Assembly (NCBI RefSeq): GCF_019203185.1
Contig: NZ_CP078093.1
Location: 2,019,058-2,083,057 of the forward strand
Length of the DNA stretch: 64,000 nt
DNA from: Crassaminicella indica
Lineage (GTDB): Bacteria; Bacillota; Clostridia; Peptostreptococcales; Thermotaleaceae
Direction: 5' to 3'
Under the pieces are notes generated by a model. That model saw only the letters and a list, made by a program, of their open reading frames with translations, had not been told where the DNA came from and searched no databases. The number at the start of each line of letters is the position of its first letter. The stretch's first letter is position 1. Both the position numbers and the translations under genes were made by a program. Below, in pieces: positions 42,503 to 52,980 of the stretch.

Positions 42503-44002
42503 TTGGATCTACAAGGAAAAGATCAAGCCCCAAAATCAAATACGGGCATAGCACTTATCATTGTTTTATTAAGTTTTCTTATTTCTATTACAAGTATAGT
42601 TTTTTTTCTTCTTTATAAAGATACTATTTATGATGGTGTAACGATAGAATATTTAGATGTTGGAGGCTTGTCTATTACACAAGCACAAAAAAAGATACAA
42701 AATCACTTTAGAGATATATTAACTGTAGGACAAATTCATTTTATATACGGAGATAAAGTTTGGAATATAAAAAATAGCGATATAGGATATGATTTTGATT
42801 ATACGAAGGTTGTAAATGAGGCTTATAAGATAGGAAGAGAAGGAAATTATTTTGAAAGGTTACAAAAAATTCTATCTTTGTATACAGCTCCTCATAATAT
42901 AAGTTTATCTCCTGTTTATGATAATGAAAAATTAAACGGTGTTATATATGCTATGCAAAATGCTATTAATCAACCTGCAAAGGATGCTACGATTACTAGG
43001 ATAAATGGAAAATTCACAATTAGAGATGAGCATGTGGGGCAACAATTAGATGTAGAAAAAACAAAGATGCTTTTATCAGAGGAATTGCTGAAAAATAAAT
43101 TTGAAAATGAAATTACGATAGAACTTCCTGTTGAAATAATTTCGCCTCGAATTACTTCAGAGAGCTTGAGTACCATTCATGATTTGCTAGGAGAATATAC
43201 TACAAAATTTAATATTAATAGAAAGGGAAGAACACAAAACCTCAGATTGGCAGCTAATAAAATAAATGGGGTAGTTCTTATGCCTAGGGAAATATTTTCA
43301 TTTAATAAGATAGTAGGACCGAGGAGGAAGGAACTTGGCTATAAAGATGCGCCGATTATAGTAAAAGGAGAGGTAGTACCAGGATTAGGTGGTGGTGTGT
43401 GTCAAGTATCTAGTACATTATATAATGCTATATTGCTAAGCAATTTAGAAGTAGTTGAAAGATATAATCATACTCTTCCTTCTAGCTATGTAGCAAAAGG
43501 ATTAGATGCAACAGTTTCTTATGGTGTTTTAGATTTTAAATTTAAAAACATAATGAATACTCCAATTTATATAGAAAGCTATATAAAGAAAAATTTATTA
43601 ACTGTGAAAATATATGGTTGTAAAATGGATAATAAAACTATAAGAGTAATAACAGAACAAAATGAAGTAGTGAAAAGACCTTTAGAAATAAGATATGATG
43701 CGAATTTGCTGCAAGGAAAAGAAAAAATAGAACAAAAGGGAAGAGATGGATATAAGGTTACTACTTATAGGATTATTTATGAAAATGGAAAAGTTGTGGA
43801 AAAACAGAAAATTTCAAAGGATTATTATAAACCGAAAAAACAAATTATTATTAAAGGGACCAAAAAACCTCCTGTATCAAATATAAATAATGAAAAAGAA
43901 AATTCTAAAGATAGAATACAAGCTGATGAAAAGACAGATATTCCTTCACAAAATATTGAGGAGAATTCTACAGAGGAAATAGAGCTAGACTCTATCCAAT
44001 AA
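42503..44002 (+). CDS. VanW-family protein with G5 domain
   Basis: 499 residues. A membrane anchor near the N-terminus (about 14-37) puts the rest outside. Residues about 50-220 resemble two peptidoglycan-binding-type YoaR repeats; about 240-375 is the VanW domain (SFNKIVGPRRKELGYKDAP, GGGVCQVSSTLYNAILL, YNHTLPSSYVAKGLDATV given as separate pieces); then a G5 domain (about 395-460) and a polar tail. These proteins are thought to bind or modify the cell wall; no reaction is established. TTG 42503 is the start, with GGGGGAAG at good spacing. Confidence 0.88.
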   Translation: MDLQGKDQAPKSNTGIALIIVLLSFLISITSIVFFLLYKDTIYDGVTIEYLDVGGLSITQAQKKIQNHFRDILTVGQIHFIYGDKVWNIKNSDIGYDFDYTKVVNEAYKIGREGNYFERLQKILSLYTAPHNISLSPVYDNEKLNGVIYAMQNAINQPAKDATITRINGKFTIRDEHVGQQLDVEKTKMLLSEELLKNKFENEITIELPVEIISPRITSESLSTIHDLLGEYTTKFNINRKGRTQNLRLAANKINGVVLMPREIFSFNKIVGPRRKELGYKDAPIIVKGEVVPGLGGGVCQVSSTLYNAILLSNLEVVERYNHTLPSSYVAKGLDATVSYGVLDFKFKNIMNTPIYIESYIKKNLLTVKIYGCKMDNKTIRVITEQNEVVKRPLEIRYDANLLQGKEKIEQKGRDGYKVTTYRIIYENGKVVEKQKISKDYYKPKKQIIIKGTKKPPVSNINNEKENSKDRIQADEKTDIPSQNIEENSTEEIELDSIQ

Positions 44003-44062
44003 ATTAAGAGCAGTTGTAGCAAAAAATAGACTAGCAAATACAGGTTTTAAAGAGGTGAAGCA

Positions 44063-44758
44063 ATGAATAAAGTACTATATGACAAAGAGATACAATGTCC
44101 TGTATGCAAGAATGTTTTTCACACTAAGAAAGTTAGAAGCTCTGCTGTGAGAGTAGAAAAAAGAGATACAGATTTTTGTGTATATTATAATGGAGAAAAC
44201 CCGATATTTTATGCAGTGTTTGCTTGTCCAAATTGTGGATATGCTGCTCTTGAAAGTGTATTTCAGGAAATTAGTCCTTTGGGTAAAAAAATGATTTTAT
44301 CAGAGATTTCACCTAAATGGGTACAACGAGATTTGGGAAAGGAAAGAACAGTTGATAATGCTATTGAGGTTTATAAATTGGCTTTGCTTTGTGCGGAATT
44401 AATGAATCAGAAAAAGGGTATATTAGGGATGCTTTGCCTTAGACTAGCATGGCTGTATAGATATATTGGTGAAGAGAGAGAACTAGAGTTTCTCGGTCAT
44501 GCTGTAAATTGCTTTGAAGAAGCTTTTCGATATGAACCTTTACCTATTGGAAATTTAGATGAAGTTTCTTTATTATATTTGCTAGGGGAATTAAATAGAA
44601 GATTAGAGCAATATGATGAGGCAATTGACTGGTTTAATAAGGCAGTAAGCAATAGGGAAATTAAAAGAAAAAGAAAGTTAGACATGTTAGCTAGAGAACA
44701 ATGGCTTTTAGCAAAGGAAGAATATAAAAGGCAGAAGGGTCAAAGCCAATCTGCATAA
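44063..44758 (+). CDS. DUF2225 protein with zinc ribbon and TPR-like helices
   Basis: 231 residues. The N-terminus holds CPVCKNVF and, 40 residues on, CPNCGYAA: four Cys that form a zinc ribbon typical of DUF2225. The C-terminal half is helical with tetratricopeptide-like repeats (LRLAWLYRYIGEERELEFL and LGELNRRLEQYDEAIDWF). Biochemical function is unknown; it is common in sporulating Clostridia. AGAGGTG precedes the ATG. Confidence 0.85.
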   Translation: MNKVLYDKEIQCPVCKNVFHTKKVRSSAVRVEKRDTDFCVYYNGENPIFYAVFACPNCGYAALESVFQEISPLGKKMILSEISPKWVQRDLGKERTVDNAIEVYKLALLCAELMNQKKGILGMLCLRLAWLYRYIGEERELEFLGHAVNCFEEAFRYEPLPIGNLDEVSLLYLLGELNRRLEQYDEAIDWFNKAVSNREIKRKRKLDMLAREQWLLAKEEYKRQKGQSQSA

Positions 44759-44842
44759 AAGGATACATAGGTGATTTAAGCTTGTATAGGAGTATAAATT
44801 GCGTGTATATACAAAATTTGATATAGTTATCTTTAGTTAACA

Positions 44843-44869
44843 GTCCCTTTAAAAGGGACATATTTTTTT
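44843..44869 (+). terminator. Terminator upstream of the cobalamin cluster
   Basis: GTCCCTT (44843-44849) pairs with AAGGGAC (44853-44859), followed by ATA and seven T residues. Confidence 0.8.
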
Positions 44870-44907
44870 GAAATATATAGTGTGAAAGATTAGAAAGAGG
44901 TGATTGT

Positions 44908-45468
44908 ATGGGAGGAAGGATTACACTGGTTACAGGTGGTGCAAGAAGTGGAAAAAGTAATTATGCAGAAAGCTTAGCAAAAGCTGAAAAGAAAAATGTT
45001 GCATATTTGGCTACGGCTATTCCTTTTGATGAGGGCATGAAGGATAGAATAAAAAAACATAAGGAGTCTAGACCAAAGATATGGACAACTTATGAAGGCT
45101 ATAATGATTTATATAAAATGATCCCTAAAATAAAGCGTGAGCATGAGGTAATACTGTTAGATTGTATTACTATTATGGTAACAAACTTAATGTTTGAAGA
45201 AGATGTAAATTGGGACAAAATCAGTCATGAAGTTATAGACAATATTGAAGAAAAGATAAAAGACCAGATTATTAAGCTTATAAAAGCCATTCGAGAAGAA
45301 GACATTTGGTGTATTATGGTTACTAATGAATTAGGAATGGGAATTGTGCCTGAAAATAGAATATCTCGCATATTTAGAGATATTGCAGGAAGAATAAATC
45401 AACTTATTGCAAGAGAAGCGGATGAAGTGTATTTTACTGTTTCAGGAATTCCTATGAGGTTGAAATAG
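44908..45468 (+). CDS. cobU: Adenosylcobinamide kinase / adenosylcobinamide-phosphate guanylyltransferase
   Basis: 186 residues. P-loop TGGARSGKSNYAE at the N-terminus and the guanylation-site region following it; LLDCITIMVTNLMFEE and MVTNELGMGIVPENRISR are typical of CobU. It phosphorylates adenosylcobinamide and adds GMP, preparing it for cobS. GAAAGAGGTG precedes the ATG. It leads a three-gene group cobU-cobS-cobC that lies upstream of, and so outside, the cobalamin riboswitch. Confidence 0.94.
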   Translation: MGGRITLVTGGARSGKSNYAESLAKAEKKNVAYLATAIPFDEGMKDRIKKHKESRPKIWTTYEGYNDLYKMIPKIKREHEVILLDCITIMVTNLMFEEDVNWDKISHEVIDNIEEKIKDQIIKLIKAIREEDIWCIMVTNELGMGIVPENRISRIFRDIAGRINQLIAREADEVYFTVSGIPMRLK

Positions 45469-45479
45469 GAGGAAATGCT

Positions 45480-46205
45480 ATGAAAAAATTTATTGTAATG
45501 CTTCAGTTTTTAACTCGTATTCCTATTAATTTGTATTTAAAAGTAGATGAAAAAGATTTTTCAGATGGGATTATATATTTTCCATTGGTAGGGCTTGTCA
45601 TCGGCATGTTTATGGTATCCTTTCATTATATAGGATATAAGCTAGGAGGTGCTTTTTTGGCTGCTACTATATCAGTTGTTTCTGAGGTTTTTATTACTGG
45701 AGGACTGCATTTAGATGGATTGGGAGATACCTTCGATGGGATTTATAGTAATAGACCAAAGGAAATTATATTAGAGATTATGAAAGATAGTAGATTAGGA
45801 ACAAATGCAGCATTGGCTATATTTTGTACTATTCTTTTAAAAATTGCATTCATTTATAGCTTTTCATTACCAGATGTTTATGGAGTATTACTACTTATGC
45901 CTGTTTTTTCAAGGTTGTCTATTGTTTATGCTGCAAGATTTTCTGTATATGCAAGAAGTAGCGGAATGGGAAATCTGTTTATAGGAAAGACCAACAACAA
46001 GCATTTAGCAATAGCAGTAATGATTGCAATTTGTATATCCTTTATAAATATTCGAGCAATTCCTTTTACTCTAATATGTTTTTTGTTTAGTATTTGGTAT
46101 ATAAAACACATTAGCAGTAAAATAGGAGGAATGACAGGAGATACATTAGGAGCATTATGTGAGCTTTCAGAATTAGTATATTTACTTTATTTTTCCAGCA
46201 TATAA
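45480..46205 (+). CDS. cobS: Adenosylcobinamide-GDP ribazoletransferase (cobalamin synthase)
   Basis: 241 residues, six or so membrane spans. The motif GGLHLDGLGDTFDGIYSN near residue 75 holds the acidic Mg2+ site. Joins adenosylcobinamide-GDP to alpha-ribazole (phosphate) at the membrane. AGGAGG precedes the ATG, 11 bp after cobU. The cobT gene that would make alpha-ribazole phosphate is not in the window. Confidence 0.93.
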   Translation: MKKFIVMLQFLTRIPINLYLKVDEKDFSDGIIYFPLVGLVIGMFMVSFHYIGYKLGGAFLAATISVVSEVFITGGLHLDGLGDTFDGIYSNRPKEIILEIMKDSRLGTNAALAIFCTILLKIAFIYSFSLPDVYGVLLLMPVFSRLSIVYAARFSVYARSSGMGNLFIGKTNNKHLAIAVMIAICISFINIRAIPFTLICFLFSIWYIKHISSKIGGMTGDTLGALCELSELVYLLYFSSI

Positions 46206-46223
46206 GAGAAGGTGGGGAGCTAT

Positions 46224-46811
46224 TTGAAGTTGATATTTGTAAGACATGGAGAAACAGAAGATAATAATAAGGGATTATATTGTGGATGGAATGATGTGGA
46301 GCTTACTGAAAAAGGAATGATGCAAGCAAAGAAGGTTTGTGAAAAATTAAAAGAAAGAAAGATAGATTATATTATTACAAGTGATTTGAATAGAACCATG
46401 AAAACGGCAGAAATGATTAATAAGTATCATCATAAAAAAATTATTTTAGAAAAAAAGTTAAGAGAAATGAATTTTGGTCTATGGGAGGGATTAAGCTATA
46501 AAGAAATAAAGAAAAAATATGCAAAAGAATTAAGTGGATGGGAAGCGGATTGGATTGATTATGCACCTCCTTTTGGAGAGAGTGTAAGGCATATGTATAA
46601 AAGGGTTACATCGTCTATAGATAATATTATTGCTGAATATAAGGATAAAAATATTTTGATAGTATCTCATGCAGGATGTATTCGAGCTATTTTAGCTTAT
46701 TTGATTGGGAATGGGATAGAAGATTATTGGAAGTATAAAATAGAAAACTGTGGTATTACTACAATTGAAATGGTTGATAAATTGCCTGTTCTGATTGGAC
46801 TAAATCAATGA
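46224..46811 (+). CDS. cobC: Alpha-ribazole phosphatase (histidine phosphatase family)
   Basis: 195 residues. Catalytic VRHGET near the N-terminus, GWNDVELTEKG, acid REMNFGLWEGLSY, and the second His in VSHAGCIRA. Position after cobS supports alpha-ribazole phosphatase, which removes the phosphate before or after joining; general phosphoglycerate-mutase-like activity cannot be excluded from sequence. TTG 46224 is chosen because GGGGAG lies 6 nt upstream; the GTG at 46212 overlaps that site. Confidence 0.87.
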   Translation: MKLIFVRHGETEDNNKGLYCGWNDVELTEKGMMQAKKVCEKLKERKIDYIITSDLNRTMKTAEMINKYHHKKIILEKKLREMNFGLWEGLSYKEIKKKYAKELSGWEADWIDYAPPFGESVRHMYKRVTSSIDNIIAEYKDKNILIVSHAGCIRAILAYLIGNGIEDYWKYKIENCGITTIEMVDKLPVLIGLNQ

Positions 46812-46837
46812 TATGTATTTATATAAAATAAAAGCTG

Positions 46838-46866
46838 TTGAAATAAATGTCGTATTTTGATAGGAT
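46838..46866 (+). promoter_or_regulatory. Promoter for the riboswitch leader
   Basis: TTGAAA (46838-46843), 17-bp spacer, TAGGAT (46861-46866). The start would fall near 46873, just ahead of the cobalamin aptamer. Confidence 0.6.
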
Positions 46867-46882
46867 TGAATAAAGTGAATAA

Positions 46883-47037
46883 TGAAAATGGGTGTCGTAA
46901 GACTTAAAAAGGAAGTTCGGTGAAAATCCGACACAGCCCCCGCTACTGTGAGTGAGGATGAAATCGGTAAAATACCACCTAGCATATAGGGAAGGTATCG
47001 AGAGTAAAGTGATTCACGAGTCAGGAGACTTGCCTAT
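46883..47037 (+). promoter_or_regulatory. Cobalamin (AdoCbl) riboswitch
   Basis: The conserved core is clear: AAAAAGGAAGTTCGGTGAAA, then TCCGACACAGCCCCCGCTAC followed by TGTGA (the B12 box), later AGGGAAGGTATCGAG and CACGAGTCAGGAGACTTGCC. An intrinsic terminator follows 50 nt later and the cbiA start comes next. High adenosylcobalamin should favour termination and shut off cbiA through the heme genes. Confidence 0.95.
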
Positions 47038-47090
47038 TTGATTCATTTGAAGTACCTTCGGCGGGAAGGGAAGAGAAAGTTTTAATGCTC

Positions 47091-47124
47091 ATGCCCTGGC
47101 TAGTGATGGTCGGGGCATTTTTTG
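47091..47124 (+). terminator. Riboswitch-controlled terminator
   Basis: ATGCCCTGGC (47091-47100) pairs with GGTCGGGGCAT (47108-47118, including G-U pairs), followed by a T-run of six. It lies between the aptamer and the cbiA start. Confidence 0.85.
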
Positions 47125-47140
47125 TGAAGGGATGATTACT

Positions 47141-48544
47141 ATGAGATTGCCTAGATTTGTGATAGCAGGCACGCAAAGCGGAGTAGGAAAAACTACTATT
47201 TCTACTGGAATTATGGCTGCTCTTAAAAAGAGGGGAATAAAGGTTCAACCCTTTAAGGTAGGACCAGATTATATCGATCCTGCTTTTCATACTTTTGTAA
47301 CAGCCAATAAATCTAGAAACTTAGACAGCTGGATGCTAGATAAAAATAGTATTATAAAACTATTTGCTAAAAATGCGATGAATAAGGATATATCTGTTAT
47401 TGAAGGTGTTATGGGCTTATATGATGGATATGGAGTAAAAAAAGATGAAGGAAGTACAGCGCATGTTTCGAAAATTCTAAATGCACCTGTCATTTTAATT
47501 ATTAATGGAAAGGGAATGTCTTCAAGTGCAGCTGCTCAAGTATTAGGATATAAGTTGTATGATGAAGGTGTAAATATAAAGGGCGTTATTATTAATAACA
47601 TTTCAGGAGAAGTTCATTATGATTTATTAAAAGAAAGCATTGAAAGAGATACAAAAATAAAATGTATTGGTTTTTTAAAGCCTAATAAAAATATTGAGTT
47701 GAAAAGTAGACATTTAGGATTAGTACCTAGTGTAGAGGTAGAGAACTTAAAAAGGAAAATAGATGAAATCGCTAAGATGGTAGAAGAAACTATTGATTTA
47801 GATGCACTATTGGCTATTGCAGGAACAGCCGAAGAAATTTCATACAAACCAGAAAAATATAAAAGGATTGTAGGAAATGTAAACATTGGAGTTCCTTTAG
47901 ACAAAGCTTTTAATTTTTATTATGAAGATAATTTAGATTTATTAAAGGCTTTAGGAGCAAACATAGTATATTTTAGTCCTTTAAAAGATGAGGAATTACC
48001 TAAAAATCTCCACGGGTTATATATAGGGGGAGGATTTCCAGAGATATTTGCAAAGGATTTAGAAGAAAATATTTCTATGAGAAATAGTATTAAAAAAGCT
48101 ATTGAGAAAGGTTTGCCGACCTATGCTGAATGTGGAGGGCTTATGTATCTGTCAAAAGGGATTACCACATTAGAGAATCGAGAGTATGAAATGGTAGGTA
48201 TATTTAATACAAAAGCCAGTATGACAAAAAGGCTTCAAAGATTTGGATATGTTTATGTAAATATCGACAAATCTTGTGCAATTGCAGAAAAAAAATATTC
48301 TGTAAAAGCCCATGAATTTCATCGTTCAACAGTAGATGATATTAAAGAAGATGAATATGTATACACTGTGAATAAAATAAGAAATGGAGAAATCGTTAAG
48401 ACGTGGAAATGTGGATTTAAAAAGTATAATGCTTTAGGGGCGTATGCACATATTCATTTTTATAGTAATATGAGCATTGCAAATGACTTTATAAAAAATT
48501 GTATATCTTTTAAGAATAGGAGTTGTGAAGAATATGAAAAGTAA
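47141..48544 (+). CDS. cbiA: Cobyrinate a,c-diamide synthase
   Basis: 467 residues. N-terminal ATPase with [14 protein letters not shown], then a class I glutaminase-like domain with [13 protein letters not shown] and the nucleophilic Cys in [10 protein letters not shown]. It amidates the a and c side chains of cobyrinate with Gln and ATP. GAAGGG at 47126-47131 places the start at ATG 47141; ATG 47132 touches that site. First gene behind the riboswitch; it overlaps cbiP by 11 bases. Confidence 0.93.
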   Translation: MRLPRFVIAGTQSGVGKTTISTGIMAALKKRGIKVQPFKVGPDYIDPAFHTFVTANKSRNLDSWMLDKNSIIKLFAKNAMNKDISVIEGVMGLYDGYGVKKDEGSTAHVSKILNAPVILIINGKGMSSSAAAQVLGYKLYDEGVNIKGVIINNISGEVHYDLLKESIERDTKIKCIGFLKPNKNIELKSRHLGLVPSVEVENLKRKIDEIAKMVEETIDLDALLAIAGTAEEISYKPEKYKRIVGNVNIGVPLDKAFNFYYEDNLDLLKALGANIVYFSPLKDEELPKNLHGLYIGGGFPEIFAKDLEENISMRNSIKKAIEKGLPTYAECGGLMYLSKGITTLENREYEMVGIFNTKASMTKRLQRFGYVYVNIDKSCAIAEKKYSVKAHEFHRSTVDDIKEDEYVYTVNKIRNGEIVKTWKCGFKKYNALGAYAHIHFYSNMSIANDFIKNCISFKNRSCEEYEK

Positions 48545-50060
48545 AAGTTTAATGTTTCAGGGAACAGCTTCTTCTGTAGGAAAGAGTTTGCTTACAGCAG
48601 CATTCTGCAGGATATTTTATCAAGATGGTTACAAAGTAGCTCCTTTTAAATCACAGAATATGGCACTAAATTCATATATTACAAAAAAGGGAATGGAAAT
48701 GGGAAGAGCTCAGGTGGTGCAGGCTGAGGCTGCTAAAGTAGAACCTAGTGTACTCATGAATCCTATTCTTTTAAAGCCAACAACAGATAAAAAATGTCAG
48801 GTGATTTTAAATGGTAAAGTATATCGGAATATGTCAGCAGTAGAATATCATGAGTTTAAACCAACCTTAGCAAAAATGGTAAAAGATTCATTTGATGAAT
48901 TAGCAAAGCATTATGACATTGTAGTATTAGAAGGAGCAGGAAGTCCTGCGGAAATTAATTTAAGAGATAAGGATATTGTAAACATGGGGATGGCAGAAAT
49001 GGCAGATGCAGATGTAATCCTTATTGGGGATATAGACCGTGGAGGGGTTTTTGCTTCTATCTATGGAACGATTATGCTCCTTACAGAAGAAGAAAGAAAG
49101 AGAGTAAAAGGAATTATAATCAATAAATTTAGAGGAGATGTAGAGATATTAAAACCTGGAATCAAAATGTTAGAAGAATTAACGGGTATTCCTGTTTTAG
49201 GAGTAGTTCCATATTATAATGTACAAATAGAAGATGAGGATAGTTTGGCTGAAAGATTTAGGACTGAAAGAAATAATAAAGGACAAATAGAGGTTGCTGT
49301 TCTTTATTTACCCCATGTATCTAATTTTACAGATTTTAATGTATTTGAAACGCAAGAAGATGTAAATTTAAGATATGTCATGAGAGGACAATCGATTGGA
49401 AATCCAGATATGTTGATTATACCTGGTTCTAAGAATACACTTGAAGATTTGATTTATTTAAAGGAAACAGGTTTAGCTAAAGAAATTTTCAGATTAAATA
49501 AAGAAGGAAAATTAATTATAGGAATTTGTGGGGGATATCAGATGTTGGGTAAAAGACTTTGTGACCCTTACGGAACAGAAAGTGATATAAAGGAAATTAA
49601 TGGACTAGGGCTACTAGATATAGAAACTGTTTTTGAACTAGAAAAGACGACAACACAAGTAGAGGCAGAAATTGTAGCAAAAGTTCAAAATAATTTTGAA
49701 GGAATCAAGGGGATGAAGATAAAGGGATATGAAATCCATATGGGTCAAACCCAATTAGGAAAAGAAAGCTTTGTGTTAAATCATATCAAGAAAAGATTAG
49801 ATGATGAGGTTTGTATTGAGGATGGAGCTGTGAGTATGTCAGGAAATGTAATGGGTACTTATATTCATGGTATATTTGATAATATTGGCTTTACAAGAAA
49901 GTTGTTAAATAATATAAGAAAAGCTAAGGGATTAGATGAAAAAGAAAGCAATGTAGAAAGCTTCGAATTATTTAAGGAAAAGGAATATGATAAGCTTGCA
50001 AAAATTGTTCGTGAACATGTAGATTTAGAAAAAATATACAATATTATTCAGGGTGAATAA
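48534..50060 (+). CDS. cbiP: Cobyric acid synthase
   Basis: 508 residues. [19 protein letters not shown] and [14 protein letters not shown] mark the ATP-dependent amidase half; [12 protein letters not shown] holds the nucleophilic Cys of the glutaminase half. It adds four amides to adenosylcobyrinate diamide. AGGAG at 48518-48522 favours ATG 48534 over GTG 48525. Confidence 0.95.
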   Translation: MKSKSLMFQGTASSVGKSLLTAAFCRIFYQDGYKVAPFKSQNMALNSYITKKGMEMGRAQVVQAEAAKVEPSVLMNPILLKPTTDKKCQVILNGKVYRNMSAVEYHEFKPTLAKMVKDSFDELAKHYDIVVLEGAGSPAEINLRDKDIVNMGMAEMADADVILIGDIDRGGVFASIYGTIMLLTEEERKRVKGIIINKFRGDVEILKPGIKMLEELTGIPVLGVVPYYNVQIEDEDSLAERFRTERNNKGQIEVAVLYLPHVSNFTDFNVFETQEDVNLRYVMRGQSIGNPDMLIIPGSKNTLEDLIYLKETGLAKEIFRLNKEGKLIIGICGGYQMLGKRLCDPYGTESDIKEINGLGLLDIETVFELEKTTTQVEAEIVAKVQNNFEGIKGMKIKGYEIHMGQTQLGKESFVLNHIKKRLDDEVCIEDGAVSMSGNVMGTYIHGIFDNIGFTRKLLNNIRKAKGLDEKESNVESFELFKEKEYDKLAKIVREHVDLEKIYNIIQGE

Positions 50061-50062
50061 GG

Positions 50063-51004
50063 ATGATTACAATAGGAATTGGCTACATAGCAGATTTAAT
50101 ATGGGGAGATCCTTACTGGATTCCACACCCTATAAAGTTTATAGGGAATGGGATAAAAAATACAGAAAAATTTTTAAGAAAATATGCTAAGAGTAATAAG
50201 GATGAAAAATTATTAGGGATATTTTTGACAATTATTATAGTATGCAGTGCATATATTATAACATTTTTAATGATTAAGGTGTTTGCGTATATAAATCCTT
50301 ATTTAGGATATGGTGTAGAAGCTTTTTTGATTTTTCAGATACTGGCAACAAAGAGCTTAGATGTGGAAAGTAGAAAGGTTCTAAAGCAATTAGAAAAAAA
50401 TGATATAGGAGAAGCTAGAAGATTTTTATCATATATTGTTGGAAGAGAAACAAGTGAATTAAATGAAGATGAAATTATAAGAGCTACTGTTGAGACGGTT
50501 GCAGAAAATACTTCTGATGGTATTATAGCACCTTTATTTTATATTTTTATAGGGGGTGCACCATTAGGGATGGCTTATAAAGCAGCTAATACATTGGATT
50601 CTATGGTTGGATATAAAAATGAAAAATATTTATATTTTGGCTGGGCTTCTGCAAAATTTGATGATATTTTAAATTATATACCTGCAAGATTAACAGCGAT
50701 ATTTATGATTTTAGCAACCTTTTTATTAAAATATGATTGGAAAAATTGTATATACATAATAAAAAGAGATAGGAAAAATCACAAAAGTCCAAACTGTGCA
50801 TATCCAGAAGCAGCTGTAGCAGGAGCATTAAGAATACAATTAGGGGGAATAAATACATATTTTGGAAAAAAGGTTTATAAGCCTACGATAGGAGATCTAT
50901 TAAGGTCATTAGAAAAAGATGATATAGCTAGAAGTATAAAAATTATGTATATTACGTCAGCAGTATGTTTTATTGTTTTGACGATTGTAAAAATAGGTAT
51001 ATAG
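50063..51004 (+). CDS. cbiB: Adenosylcobinamide-phosphate synthase
   Basis: 313 residues, several membrane spans. DLIWGDPYWIPHPIKFIG at the N-terminus and VAENTSDGIIAPLFY with KAANTLDSMVGYKNEKY are diagnostic. It attaches the aminopropanol arm to cobyric acid, working with the products of cobD and pduX encoded directly downstream. It starts 3 bp after cbiP. Confidence 0.94.
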   Translation: MITIGIGYIADLIWGDPYWIPHPIKFIGNGIKNTEKFLRKYAKSNKDEKLLGIFLTIIIVCSAYIITFLMIKVFAYINPYLGYGVEAFLIFQILATKSLDVESRKVLKQLEKNDIGEARRFLSYIVGRETSELNEDEIIRATVETVAENTSDGIIAPLFYIFIGGAPLGMAYKAANTLDSMVGYKNEKYLYFGWASAKFDDILNYIPARLTAIFMILATFLLKYDWKNCIYIIKRDRKNHKSPNCAYPEAAVAGALRIQLGGINTYFGKKVYKPTIGDLLRSLEKDDIARSIKIMYITSAVCFIVLTIVKIGI

Positions 51005-51015
51005 GAGCGGATAGG

Positions 51016-52095
51016 ATGAAAAAAGTAAAACATGGTGGAAATATATATGAAATTGCAGAAAAATTAGGGATAAAAATGGAAGAAATTATTGATTTTAGTG
51101 CAAATATAAATCCCCTTGGTGTACCTAAGAGATTTAAAGAAGCTTTGATTAAAAATATAGATAGTATTGAAAATTATCCTGATCCGGAATATCATCAGTT
51201 AATTCAAGCAATAGCAGAGAAATATCATATACCTAGAGAATATATAACTGTTGGAAATGGTGCAACGGAAGTTATATTTTCAATGATTTCAAGCTTAAAA
51301 CCAAAGAAAAGCATGCTCATTGCTCCTACTTTTGGAGAATATGAGCGAGCGTTGGTACGAGCAGGAAGTAATATACAGTATTATAATTTAAAGGAAGAAA
51401 ATGATTTTGCAGTGGAGCAGGATATTTTAAAAGTTATTGATGAAAGCTTTGATTTAGTAATTCTTTGCAATCCAAATAACCCAACAAGTCAATTAATCGA
51501 AAAAAATATAATGGTAAAGATTTTAAAGCATTGTAGGAAAAATAATGTTTATCTTATGCTTGATGAAGCTTTTATTGATTTTGTAGATGAACCCAAAAAG
51601 GAAACAATGCTTTTGTATATAAAAGAATATAAAAATCTCTTTATTATTAAAGCATTAACAAAGTTTTATGCTATTCCAGGTCTGAGAATTGGTTATGGCA
51701 TTACCTCTAACTGTAGATTATTAAAAAGCATGAATGATCATAAAGAGCCTTGGACGATTAATAGTTATGCAGCTATGGCGGGAATGGTTTTAAAGGATCA
51801 AATATATATCAATAAAAGTAGAGAATGGATTATATCAGAAAGAAAAGCTTTTTTTAATGAATTAAAAAAAATCAATAAGATTAAAGTGTACAAGCCTAAT
51901 GGGAATTATATATTATTTAAGCTTTTAGAACATAAAACGGATTTAAAAGAAGCACTTTTAAAAAATAAAATATTGATAAGAAGCTGTAGCAATTATAAAA
52001 ATTTAGATCATTCATTTTATAGAATAGCGATCAAAGATAAAAAATCAAATGAAATTTTTATAAAAGCATTAAAAGAGGTACTATATGAAGGTTAA
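51016..52095 (+). CDS. cobD: Threonine-phosphate decarboxylase
   Basis: 359 residues, fold type I PLP enzyme of the histidinol-phosphate aminotransferase class. DFSANINPLGVPKRF is the usual N-terminal motif, NPNNPTSQLI and LDEAFIDFV follow, and the PLP Lys lies in IIKALTKFYAIPGLRIGYG. It makes aminopropanol phosphate from threonine phosphate for cbiB. ATG 51016 follows AGGAGCGG; the longer open frame to 50965 overlaps cbiB. Confidence 0.93.
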   Translation: MKKVKHGGNIYEIAEKLGIKMEEIIDFSANINPLGVPKRFKEALIKNIDSIENYPDPEYHQLIQAIAEKYHIPREYITVGNGATEVIFSMISSLKPKKSMLIAPTFGEYERALVRAGSNIQYYNLKEENDFAVEQDILKVIDESFDLVILCNPNNPTSQLIEKNIMVKILKHCRKNNVYLMLDEAFIDFVDEPKKETMLLYIKEYKNLFIIKALTKFYAIPGLRIGYGITSNCRLLKSMNDHKEPWTINSYAAMAGMVLKDQIYINKSREWIISERKAFFNELKKINKIKVYKPNGNYILFKLLEHKTDLKEALLKNKILIRSCSNYKNLDHSFYRIAIKDKKSNEIFIKALKEVLYEG

Positions 52096-52969
52096 AGGGA
52101 TTTGTCCAGCTTCTTGCGGAGAACTTTTGCAAGGAATCATTGGAAAGGGAGAAAAATTAATATCTTATCCAATAAATATTTATTCATCTGTAACAGTAGA
52201 GGAAAAAAAAGCTCCAGTTAGAGATCCAAAATTTAAAAAAGCTATAAATGCTATGTATAAAACAATTGATTACTTTGGTTTGCATAAAAGTGTTGGAGAT
52301 ACCTTATCAATTAAAGTAGATTCTAATATACCTATTGAGAAGGGAATGGCAAGCAGTACAGCAGATATTGCAGCAACGGTAGCAGTAACAGCAAAATTAA
52401 TAGGAAAAGAAATATCTTTAGATGAATTAGCAAAGATTTGTACACAAATTGAACCAACAGATAGTACAATATTTCATACATTAACTCTTTTTGATCATTT
52501 AAATGGAGTAAGGATAAATAGCTTTGATTGGGATCTAAACTTAGATATATTGATTTTAGAATCACAGGAAAGCTTAAATACGCAAGTTTTTAGAAGGAAG
52601 GATTATAGCTGTTTAAGAGCGATTAATAAACCTAAAGTGGAAAAAGCTTATGAAATATTTAAATTAGGCTATGAAAAAAGAGATCCTTCACTTTTAGGAA
52701 AAGCAGCGACAATTAGTGCATTAGCAAATCAAAACATTTTATATAAAGAAAAGCTTGAAGAGATTGTAGATATTTCTTTAAAGCTTGGATGCTATGGTGT
52801 AAATGTTGCTCACAGTGGTACAGTACTTGGCATTATTTTTGAAAAAAATAAAATACATAGAGCAGAATTAGTGGATAGATTGCAGGAAAAAGGAGTTTAT
52901 GAATATTATTATAAATATTATTTTGCGAAGATGGTAAAGGGTGGCGTAAGCATAGTATCGGAAGATTAG
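52085..52969 (+). CDS. pduX: L-threonine kinase, PduX-like (GHMP family)
   Basis: 294 residues. CPASCGELLQGIIG at the N-terminus and the GHMP ATP loop PIEKGMASSTADIAA are visible, and a later NVAHSGTVLGIIF matches the third GHMP motif. PduX makes threonine O-3-phosphate, the substrate of cobD; the adjacent order cbiB-cobD-pduX gives the full side-arm route. It overlaps cobD by 11 bases. Confidence 0.9.
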   Translation: MKVKGICPASCGELLQGIIGKGEKLISYPINIYSSVTVEEKKAPVRDPKFKKAINAMYKTIDYFGLHKSVGDTLSIKVDSNIPIEKGMASSTADIAATVAVTAKLIGKEISLDELAKICTQIEPTDSTIFHTLTLFDHLNGVRINSFDWDLNLDILILESQESLNTQVFRRKDYSCLRAINKPKVEKAYEIFKLGYEKRDPSLLGKAATISALANQNILYKEKLEEIVDISLKLGCYGVNVAHSGTVLGIIFEKNKIHRAELVDRLQEKGVYEYYYKYYFAKMVKGGVSIVSED

Positions 52970-52980
52970 GAGGAGAAAAT

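Noticed and set aside
44759-44907. Second riboswitch upstream of cobU
   Set aside because: Only a terminator hairpin is present; none of the conserved B12-box sequences occur there.
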